Source: DSVQ01 sp964484765 (GTDB lineage: Bacteria > Planctomycetota > Planctomycetia > Planctomycetales > Planctomycetaceae). Taken from it: 64,000 nucleotides of DNA. The stretch lies in NCBI GenBank assembly GCA_964484765.1, contig CAZAGI010000008.1, forward strand, positions 1 to 64,000, written 5' to 3'. The notes under the pieces are model-generated. The model saw only the letters and a program-made list of their open reading frames with translations, searched no databases and was not told the DNA's origin. The translations under genes were made by a program, and so were the position numbers. How positions within the stretch are numbered: position 1 is the stretch's first letter; each line of letters starts with the position of its first letter. Shown here in pieces: positions 57,670 to 64,000 of the stretch.

Positions 57670-60600
57670 TCATTCATGAATCAGTGGCGATCCATCCCAC
57701 AGAAACACTTCGCCGCGGCGGCTTCCACCGACCAGAATTTGACCATTGTCGCTGAGAGTAATCCCGGCGAGATCGCCCTGCGGAGCGGTGAGGCTGAGAA
57801 TTTCCGTACCGGAAACACCGTGCCACAGTTTGATCGTGCCATCGGTGCTCGCGGTGAATATCCGATCGCCGTCACTGCTGATGGCGATTCCACACAAACC
57901 CTTAGAATGCGCCCGCAGCACGCGGATTTCGTGTCCGTCGTTCATGTCCCAGATGCGCACCGTCCGATCGGAAAAGCCGCCGCCGGAGACCAGAAACTTC
58001 CCCGTCGGATGAAACGCCAGGACCGGACTGGTTCCGACATGAGCCGTGAACCGGAACTGAAGTGCGCCATCGGACAGCGTGCGGACTTGAATTTCCGAGG
58101 GCGTTGTCCCGATGTGGGCTTCGCAGGCGGTGGCGATCAGTTGACCGTGGGGGCTGAGTGCCAGCCCGGAAACGGTTTGTCCGAGACCGCCGACCGTCAG
58201 GACGGACCGCTGTTGACCATCCGGCAGGTTCCACAAGGCTACCGTTCCACCGTTCGACCCGGCCACCAGGAGCTTGTCGGTCAGCGCGACCGTGCGGAAG
58301 TTGGTTCCGTCGATTTGCAACTGTCTCACGGACGATTGTTGTGCGATGTCAAACAGGTCAACGACCGCGGATTCTTCGCCGACGCCACCCGTGGCTGCGG
58401 CGCGCCATCGACCATCAGCGCTGTAGGCCACGCCCCACGTTGTCCCCGGCCGATCTTCCAAAGAATCGTGTGTTGCAACCGCACTGCGGCGAAACGGCGG
58501 CACATCGCCGGAAGACGCCACTTCGCTGCCATCAGGTGACACGGCGACCGAACGCAGCAGCCCCGCATGTTGCTGCCATTCTTGCGGATGCCTGCCGTTC
58601 GCGAACGGCCAGACGCGCACGTCGCCGGTTTCCTGAATCAACCCGCCCGCACTGGCGAATTCGGCGGACTGCGGGCGTAATACCGCATTGTGCACCGCGC
58701 CCACGTGTCCGAGAAAACGGCCAAGTTCCTTGCCGCTTGACGTGTCCCACACACAGAGTTCCCGCCCGCCCGGTAACAGCGAGAGCGCCGTCCGTCCATC
58801 ATTCGACAATGCGCAGTGAGATCGCGGTGCGGAGTGATCGGACGACGCATTCAACACCGCTCCGGTCGCCACATCCCAAACCTTGTGGGTGGAGCCAGAA
58901 GTCCCCAACAGAAATCGGCCGTCGGGACTGAACAGCAGTTGGCTCATCTCTGCACTATCGGAAAGCGGGGCGACTTCCCTGTTCGAATCCAGCGCCTGCA
59001 ACTGCGTGCGACCGTCTTTATACCGCACGGCGACAGTGTCTCCGCGGGGATTGAGCACCACAAATTCAGCGGCGGCGATCTGGCGCGAATTCAATCGCTG
59101 CTGTGTCGCCAGATTCCAGGTGGCCAATTCCACACCGTCTTCGATTGCGAATGGTTTCCACACCGCGGCGACGAGCCGGTCTCCCTGCACATCAAGCGCG
59201 AGGTCAAAACTGAGGGGTGAAAACACCGTTCCTTTCAGCGCCGACCCATCGGCGATTTGAATCCGAATTCGCTCGCTACCGTCGTTCGCGTTTCGAATGA
59301 TCACCGTGCCATCGCGTTCGCCGGAACTCAGCCATTTGCCATCGGTGCTGAACGCCAGATGAAAGATCGCGCTGCGATGCTCGCGAAAAATGTGCACCAA
59401 CACGCCATCACTGGCTCTCCACACCGCGACGTTCCCGATTTCATCGCCTGCGGCGAGCAAGTCACCAGCGGGGTTGTACGCGACACGATGTACCAGCCCC
59501 TTCAAAGGACTCTGTAAAACCAAGCGTTCCTGATGACAACAGCGATGCAGGAAGTTCCATTCCCAACTGCGGAGATCAGGTTGGTCCGGCTCAGGACGGC
59601 ATAAATTGAGAAGTTCGCGCGCCCGAACGATGTTGCCATTCTGCCGTTCGAGACTCGCCCGCGCAATCCGGTCGAAATACAGCGATTGCGCCAACCGTCG
59701 GCTGGACTCTTCGGCGGACAAGCGGGCCGTGCGCTCACCGACGCGAGCATTATCGGCGACCAGCGCGAAAACCGTCGAGATAGTGGTCCCCAGCACGAGG
59801 AACACAACGGCTGCAAACAGCGCTGCCGCCAGCGACCGGTTGCGACGACTCCACCGCCAGCAGCGCTCGAGCGTGCCTACGGGTCGCGCCAGGATCGGCC
59901 GCCCGGCAAGATAACGATCGAGGTCCTCTGCCAAAGCCGCCGCTGAAATGTAGCGCTGCTGCGGAACTTTGCTCAGACACTTGAGGCAGATCGTTTCCAG
60001 GTCACCCGGAACAGTGGATTGAATCGCGCGGGGGAAAACTGGTTCGTGAAACCGCACCTGTAACAAAACTTGCGGCAGATCGGCTCCCAGGAACGGCGGT
60101 CGTCCCGTCAACAGTTCGAAAAGAATCGCGCCGAGCGCGTGGATGTCGGCGGCAGGCCCAATCTCATGACTGTGACCGGCCACTTGTTCCGGGGCCATGT
60201 AGTGCAATGTTCCCAGTGCTTGCCCCGATAAGCTGCGATGCTCGGCATCCAACCGGCGGGCGAAACCAAAGTCGGTCACTTTGACGTCGAATAACTCCGT
60301 TTGATCTAATCCCGTGGTCCAGGCGAGACCTTGGACGTCGGTGGTGCGCGACAGCAGAATGTTGGCCGGCTTCAGATCGCAGTGGACAATGCCACGCTGA
60401 TGGATTTCCTGCAGCGTACGGGCCAGGATCAACATCAGTCGTGCGGCGGTTTCCGGCGAGGGAAGCTGCGTGGTTAACCGACGGTCGAGGCTGCCGGCGT
60501 CGGCATATTCCAGGATCAGAAACGGGCAAGCCGCTCGCTCGCCGACATCGTAGATTTGCACAACGTGTGGATGGTTGAGCCGGGCCACGGCTTCGGCTTC

Positions 60601-61071
60601 GCGCCGGAAACGGGCCCGATCGGCGGGGGTCGCCGCGGAGCCGCTTTGCAACAGCTTGATGGCCACCAGACGGCCCAATCCCAGTTGTCGCGCCTTGTAA
60701 ACGACTCCCACACCTCCACTGCCTAACCGCGACAGCAGGCGGTATCCAGGGATTCGCGGCAGGCGTCGCCGTGGCTTGGGGACCGGCACGGCTTCGAGTA
60801 CCGTCTCCTGGCTCAACCCTTGATGCACCTCGAATAATAGTTGCAAATCATCTGTCAGTTCAGGAAACCGTTGCTGATAGTCGCCGATGTGAACTTCCTC
60901 GCCGCGTTCTTCCCGCAACAGGACTTCGTGATAAATCAAGTCCAGCAACCCCTCGCGGTGGGTCTGCAGAGATGGATGCCGCACGATGTACGATTCGACC
61001 AGTGCACGGTCCCCGCGCAACCAGCGTTGTTGCTGGTCGGTCAGCAGCACGGCGACAGGTACATCACACAT
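57670..61071 (-). CDS. Hanks-type serine/threonine kinase with transmembrane span and WD40 repeats
   Basis: 1133 residues from ATG 61071; the frame extends upstream over the sigma-like gene, so this start is preferred. N-terminal 100 residues: YQQRF-type region common in planctomycete kinases. Kinase domain 108-390: GSGGVGVVY loop, K139, HCDLKPAN (H230, C231, D232) and DFGFARR (D267). HCD instead of HRD makes it a non-RD kinase. Membrane span 413-438 (LAAALFAAVVFLVLGTTIST), then a helical linker and about ten WD40-like blades to the end. Downstream target of the adjacent ECF sigma factor by context. Phosphatase partner may be the PP2C at 27137. Confidence 0.93.
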   Translation of the reverse strand: MCDVPVAVLLTDQQQRWLRGDRALVESYIVRHPSLQTHREGLLDLIYHEVLLREERGEEVHIGDYQQRFPELTDDLQLLFEVHQGLSQETVLEAVPVPKPRRRLPRIPGYRLLSRLGSGGVGVVYKARQLGLGRLVAIKLLQSGSAATPADRARFRREAEAVARLNHPHVVQIYDVGERAACPFLILEYADAGSLDRRLTTQLPSPETAARLMLILARTLQEIHQRGIVHCDLKPANILLSRTTDVQGLAWTTGLDQTELFDVKVTDFGFARRLDAEHRSLSGQALGTLHYMAPEQVAGHSHEIGPAADIHALGAILFELLTGRPPFLGADLPQVLLQVRFHEPVFPRAIQSTVPGDLETICLKCLSKVPQQRYISAAALAEDLDRYLAGRPILARPVGTLERCWRWSRRNRSLAAALFAAVVFLVLGTTISTVFALVADNARVGERTARLSAEESSRRLAQSLYFDRIARASLERQNGNIVRARELLNLCRPEPDQPDLRSWEWNFLHRCCHQERLVLQSPLKGLVHRVAYNPAGDLLAAGDEIGNVAVWRASDGVLVHIFREHRSAIFHLAFSTDGKWLSSGERDGTVIIRNANDGSERIRIQIADGSALKGTVFSPLSFDLALDVQGDRLVAAVWKPFAIEDGVELATWNLATQQRLNSRQIAAAEFVVLNPRGDTVAVRYKDGRTQLQALDSNREVAPLSDSAEMSQLLFSPDGRFLLGTSGSTHKVWDVATGAVLNASSDHSAPRSHCALSNDGRTALSLLPGGRELCVWDTSSGKELGRFLGHVGAVHNAVLRPQSAEFASAGGLIQETGDVRVWPFANGRHPQEWQQHAGLLRSVAVSPDGSEVASSGDVPPFRRSAVATHDSLEDRPGTTWGVAYSADGRWRAAATGGVGEESAVVDLFDIAQQSSVRQLQIDGTNFRTVALTDKLLVAGSNGGTVALWNLPDGQQRSVLTVGGLGQTVSGLALSPHGQLIATACEAHIGTTPSEIQVRTLSDGALQFRFTAHVGTSPVLAFHPTGKFLVSGGGFSDRTVRIWDMNDGHEIRVLRAHSKGLCGIAISSDGDRIFTASTDGTIKLWHGVSGTEILSLTAPQGDLAGITLSDNGQILVGGSRRGEVFLWDGSPLIHE

Positions 61072-61123
61072 CACAAGGAACTCAGGGGGTTGCTTGGGTC
61101 GGAACTGCCCAATTCTGCAATAC

Positions 61124-61381
61124 TCATTGCCACGGATGCGGTCCGCACAAATTGCAACCTGGTTCGTCACCATCGCTGGGCTGTGGGAACAAGTGCTGAA
61201 CCCGTTGTTTGGCTCGATCGAATTGTTTCCGCACGGCATCGGGACTGCTGCCGCGTCGTTCGGCGATCTCGGTCCAACTGAAACCTTGGTTGCGGAGTTC
61301 GAACAGTTCCCATTCGACGTCGGTCAGGTGCTCGCGCAACAGCGCGCGTCGATGAGCAGCGGTGCGATCTTCACTCGACAT
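61124..61381 (-). CDS. Stand-alone sigma-70 region 4-like protein
   Basis: 85 residues, start ATG 61381 eight bases after the stop of the ECF sigma gene, with GAGTGA upstream. The protein consists of one sigma region 4 helix-turn-helix: LTDVEWELFELRNQGFSWTEIAERRGSSPDAVRKQFDRAKQRVQHLF, very similar to region 4 of the neighbour (LTPEELELIGLRDQKLSWAEIAAQRGGTADGVRKQL). Region 2 is absent. Ends near the kinase start. It may be a truncated duplicate or an accessory DNA-binding factor. Translational coupling with the sigma gene is likely. Confidence 0.72.
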   Translation of the reverse strand: MSSEDRTAAHRRALLREHLTDVEWELFELRNQGFSWTEIAERRGSSPDAVRKQFDRAKQRVQHLFPQPSDGDEPGCNLCGPHPWQ

Positions 61382-61388
61382 GGTTAAA

Positions 61389-61997
61389 TCACTCGCATTG
61401 GGGAGGGCGATCGGTTGGTTTCATCTGCGGATTCAGCGTTTGCTGGACACGCAACATCGCGCGCTCGAGTTGTTTGCGGACACCATCGGCAGTACCACCA
61501 CGCTGCGCGGCGATTTCGGCCCACGAAAGCTTCTGATCGCGCAGACCGATGAGCTCCAGTTCTTCTGGTGTCAGAAGATCGCGGATTTTCTCCAGCAGCT
61601 CGCGCGCGGCGATTTGCTGACTCGGCGTCTTTTCTCGCCCAGCAATGTCGATGCCATCGAAATTCCCTTTTGTCCGCCGCTGATCGCGGCGTTGGGCCCG
61701 TTCGCGGCGGACACGGCTGATCAGTTTGTTGCGGGCCATTTTCAGCAACACACGCAGCATGTCGGCGGGTGTTTCCAGCGGCCATTTTTCCAGCATCTCG
61801 GGTTGCAGCAGGCTGAACATCACCGCGTGACTGATATCTGCGGACTCCATGATTCGTCGCAAGCGGGCGTCGAACAGCCGGATTCGCACGGCTCGCCGCA
61901 CCGCCGGTTCGTAACGCCGCACGAGTTCTGTCATGGCGTCCTGATCCCCCGTACGAACACGGGCGATAAGTTCGGAAAATGAGGCAGGAATGGTCAT
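61389..61997 (-). CDS. ECF-type RNA polymerase sigma factor
   Basis: 202 residues from ATG 61997, with GGAAG upstream. Region 2 is in YEPAVRRAVRIRLFDARLRRIMESADISHAVMFSLL, region 4 in LTPEELELIGLRDQKLSWAEIAAQRGGTADGVRKQLERAML. Between them is a basic linker (RRERAQRRDQRRTKG). This is the ECF type that in planctomycetes is encoded next to WD40-STPK genes and is thought to be regulated by the kinase. Order sigma - region-4 protein - kinase on the minus strand suggests one operon. Confidence 0.9.
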   Translation of the reverse strand: MTIPASFSELIARVRTGDQDAMTELVRRYEPAVRRAVRIRLFDARLRRIMESADISHAVMFSLLQPEMLEKWPLETPADMLRVLLKMARNKLISRVRRERAQRRDQRRTKGNFDGIDIAGREKTPSQQIAARELLEKIRDLLTPEELELIGLRDQKLSWAEIAAQRGGTADGVRKQLERAMLRVQQTLNPQMKPTDRPPQCE

Positions 61998-62234
61998 CAG
62001 CACTTCCGGCGGAAGATTCTCAACCGTACCGGAAGTTCAGTATATCCCTGAGGGAAGAGGAGCACAGCGTGCCCTGCAATCTCCGCCGTCACAGGAAATA
62101 TCGCCGTTCGCGACCAAAGCGGACGGCACTTCGAAAATCTTTTTGGAATTTTTGTCCGGTTTGCATTCGCCCGGCGATGTGAAGCGTGAGACCGCCACGT
62201 CGGTGGTTCAATCCCACACTCGAAAGGTCGAAAC

Positions 62235-63353
62235 ATGCGATTCCTGAAGCACATGGGTTGGTTGGTATTGGCGCTGGTGATGCCAGTGGCCGCCGAAGAC
62301 GGTGTCGGACCTGCCCCGAAGCTGGTCTGGGAAGCGAACGTTCTGGACGCGTTCGTGAAGGCCGTGGAAGAAGTGCGCCCGCTCGTCGTCGTGTTCGCCA
62401 TGGACCCGGCGTTTCGCAATGCCCAGGGGATGAATGGCTCCACTCTGCTACTCGAAGAATTCCGTGCGCCCGAAGTGCAAGCGCTGGGGAAGGATGCCGT
62501 CTTTGTAATCTGCGAGTACGACCATCGCACCGGGACAATGGCCGATGAGTACGGACGGCGGATGTGGGTGCACCTGAAATCGGATGAACTCCCAATGCTT
62601 TCGATCATTGCACCGCGCACCGACGTGTTGACCGAAACCTACCGCATGATCGGATCGTTTCCCGCGAAGACGATCGCCGCGAAATTGAAGGAGCACCTTC
62701 CGAAAGCCCTCGGAACGCCGGATGTGGTCCTGCCACCGGCGGCACCGGCATCATCACCCGTGTCAATGGCTCCCGGGACACCGGCCGAGGTTATTCATCG
62801 CCTCTCGCAAGCGATGCGGGCGGGAGATGCGATGGCGGTCGGCAATCTCATGACTGCGGCGCAAGCACCGCTGTATGCCGAAGTGGTGAAGGCCGCCGGG
62901 CAATTGGGAGCAGCCAAGCGCCGCTTGCTGGCGGCGATGGATGGTCAGTTTGGTGTTGCCGACGATTCCTTGCCGTATGGTGATGATGATGTCGAACTGC
63001 GCAACGATTTGCAGTTGGTCTCGGCGGTGGTCCTGGAAGAAGCGCACTATCCCGCGCTGACCGTGGCGGATGTCCGCGTCCGGATCGAATTCAAGTCTGG
63101 TGCCACCAGGACGACCGAAGTGCGCACCGTGCGCGAGGAAGAGGGCTGGAAGCTGCAACCGCAGGAATGGCTGGGGTTCACCGATGCAGCGCGTTGCCGG
63201 CGACATGCGGAGTTCCTGAACCGCCTGGCGAACGATTTCGACGCGATCGCCCGGCAAGTGCTCGCGGGCAACTTCGCCTCGCGCGAGGCTTGCCGGAAAA
63301 TGGCGCGGGAACTCTACCTCGTGGAAAAGCGTCTCTCTGAGGCCGATCGTTGA
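62235..63353 (+). CDS. Secreted protein with thioredoxin-like N-terminal part
   Basis: 372 residues with a signal peptide (MRFLKHMGWLVLALVMPVAA). Residues 30-160 look thioredoxin-like (VRPLVVVFAMDPAFRN, GKDAVFVICEYDHRTGTMADEYG, LPMLSIIAPRTDVL) but the CxxC active site is missing. After a Pro/Ala linker (VLPPAAPASSPVSMAPGTP) comes a second domain that resembles an NTF2/DUF4878-type fold (VIHRLSQAMRAGDAMAVGNLMTAAQAPLYAEVV...EEGWKLQPQEW). Function unknown. First of a plus-strand run that leaves the window. Confidence 0.6.
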   Translation: MRFLKHMGWLVLALVMPVAAEDGVGPAPKLVWEANVLDAFVKAVEEVRPLVVVFAMDPAFRNAQGMNGSTLLLEEFRAPEVQALGKDAVFVICEYDHRTGTMADEYGRRMWVHLKSDELPMLSIIAPRTDVLTETYRMIGSFPAKTIAAKLKEHLPKALGTPDVVLPPAAPASSPVSMAPGTPAEVIHRLSQAMRAGDAMAVGNLMTAAQAPLYAEVVKAAGQLGAAKRRLLAAMDGQFGVADDSLPYGDDDVELRNDLQLVSAVVLEEAHYPALTVADVRVRIEFKSGATRTTEVRTVREEEGWKLQPQEWLGFTDAARCRRHAEFLNRLANDFDAIARQVLAGNFASREACRKMARELYLVEKRLSEADR

Positions 63354-63425
63354 CAACACTGGACATTCACCCGCCGCGTTCGCGGGAACGCGGCAGTCTT
63401 TCTCTCTCAAGCCAGAAGGTTCGAC

Positions 63426-63857
63426 ATGAACACGACGTCTCCCCAATTCACCCGGTGGCTGCGCGTTGTCGGCGGCGGCGCGGCGTTGCTATTCGCCGCG
63501 TGGTTGACCAATCCGACGCACATTCAACACGTCGCCAAACTGTTGCCCGGTCCCGTGCCGGCCGATCTGGTCGACTGGTCCAAAGTCGATTCCGCCGCGC
63601 GCCGGGTAACCGAGCGCAACCATCCGCCGACATCCCATACGCGCTATCATCACGGGCTGTTTTTCTCGACCACGACGAACACTCTCACCGGTGCTCGCGA
63701 TTCCTTCGGTATGCTGGGATTTGTGATCGACCTCCGGACGGAGGCACAACGCGCCGCGGAACGACGCGCCATCGATGCCGAGAAACTGCACGCCGTCGTG
63801 GAATCATTCATCTTGGATGGAACACGGGCGCTGAACGGATTGCAAACGCTGAAATAA
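63426..63857 (+). CDS. Hypothetical membrane-anchored protein
   Basis: 143 residues. N-terminal membrane anchor (WLRVVGGGAALLFAAWLTN), then a short soluble part with no recognised domain (SAARRVTERNHPPTSHTRYHHG, SFGMLGFVIDLRTEAQRAAERRAID). AGAAGG lies about 8 bases upstream of the ATG. Spaced 73 bases after the preceding secreted protein and 13 bases before the next start, so it is probably in an operon with both. Confidence 0.6.
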   Translation: MNTTSPQFTRWLRVVGGGAALLFAAWLTNPTHIQHVAKLLPGPVPADLVDWSKVDSAARRVTERNHPPTSHTRYHHGLFFSTTTNTLTGARDSFGMLGFVIDLRTEAQRAAERRAIDAEKLHAVVESFILDGTRALNGLQTLK

Positions 63858-63870
63858 GGAATTGCCTGTC

Positions 63871-64000
63871 ATGTCCGCGAATTCCGCGCCACTGTGGTCC
63901 AACAGCTTCTGGCTGCATCTGGACGGCGGCCATACGTTTCTGGCGGAAATTCTCGATCGATTGCCAATCGATGACGAACATTACGCCCTGCTGCGTGTCC
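63871..64000 (+). CDS. Start of a gene cut by the window end
   Basis: ATG 63871 with TAAGGA nine bases upstream opens a frame that runs to the window end: MSANSAPLWSNSFWLHLDGG is followed by THTFLAEILDRLPIDDEHY-like residues, 43 codons in all. Spacing of 13 bases from the previous stop fits an operon. Too short to identify. Confidence 0.6.
   Translation, partial: MSANSAPLWSNSFWLHLDGGHTFLAEILDRLPIDDEHYALLRV

Noticed and set aside
58975..59000. GTTCGAATCC, a tRNA T-loop-like string
   Set aside because: It lies inside the kinase coding frame and no acceptor, D or anticodon stem can be built around it.
61124..61997. Idea that the 85-residue sigma-like gene is the frameshifted end of the ECF sigma gene
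   Set aside because: The sigma gene already has its own complete region 4 before its stop, so the second copy is separate.

Overview
The window looks like chromosomal DNA of a planctomycete (Planctomycetota, probably class Planctomycetia). The markers are a DUF1559 pseudopilin with an H-X9-DG C-terminus, a PQQ-type propeller that begins with the WPQFRG motif, a serine/threonine kinase fused to WD40 repeats beside an ECF sigma factor, a DUF3500 Tat protein, a DUF447 protein, and several families of long intergenic palindromes. DNA is GC-rich throughout. lpxA, lpxD, lpxI, bamA and lnt indicate a diderm envelope. No rRNA, tRNA, CRISPR array, phage or complete insertion sequence was seen.

Layout. 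0-10 kb: membrane protein, YkgJ-type cysteine-cluster protein, TerC-like carrier, zinc-less MDR reductase, secreted M43-type metalloprotease, YhaM-like nuclease, SMP-30-like protein and AI-2E-type permease. 10.4-17.1 kb (minus strand): a type II secretion/pilus-like cluster of three GspF-type proteins, three minor pseudopilin-like proteins and a DUF1559 pseudopilin, with overlapping or closely spaced genes. 17-28 kb: aldo/keto reductase, amidohydrolase, esterase, cadherin-like protein, DUF3500 protein, a TIM-barrel protein, then a plus-strand run of HTH-EIIA, alpha/beta hydrolase, PIG-L deacetylase and PP2C phosphatase. 27.9-30.3 kb (minus strand): lpxA and a PQQ/EF-hand protein. 30.4-36.3 kb: cimA behind an apparent leader-peptide attenuator, then a Uma2 nuclease and valS. 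36.4-46.5 kb (minus strand): lnt, moeA, a small lipoprotein bracketed by inverted repeats, an SGNH hydrolase, an iron alcohol dehydrogenase, a DUF1338 protein and a double alpha/beta hydrolase. 46.8-54.7 kb (plus strand): bamA, DUF447, lpxD, lpxI, a LecA-like lectin-domain protein and a Gfo/Idh-like protein. 54.7-64 kb: membrane protein, TPR-YHS lipoprotein, ECF sigma / stand-alone sigma region 4 / kinase-WD40 signalling set, and the start of another plus-strand run.

The most interesting signals are two. (1) Upstream of cimA there is a complete set of attenuator parts: a sigma70-like promoter, a 27-codon leader peptide rich in Ile and Val, mutually exclusive hairpins and an intrinsic terminator with a U-tract. 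This is a classical ribosome-mediated isoleucine attenuator. (2) At least eight kinds of palindromic or repeat element fill intergenic gaps. They occupy four successive gaps in the bamA-lpxI region, and one family is inserted in frame inside valS and translated as part of valyl-tRNA synthetase.

All assignments come from reading the sequence and family knowledge; no database search was run.
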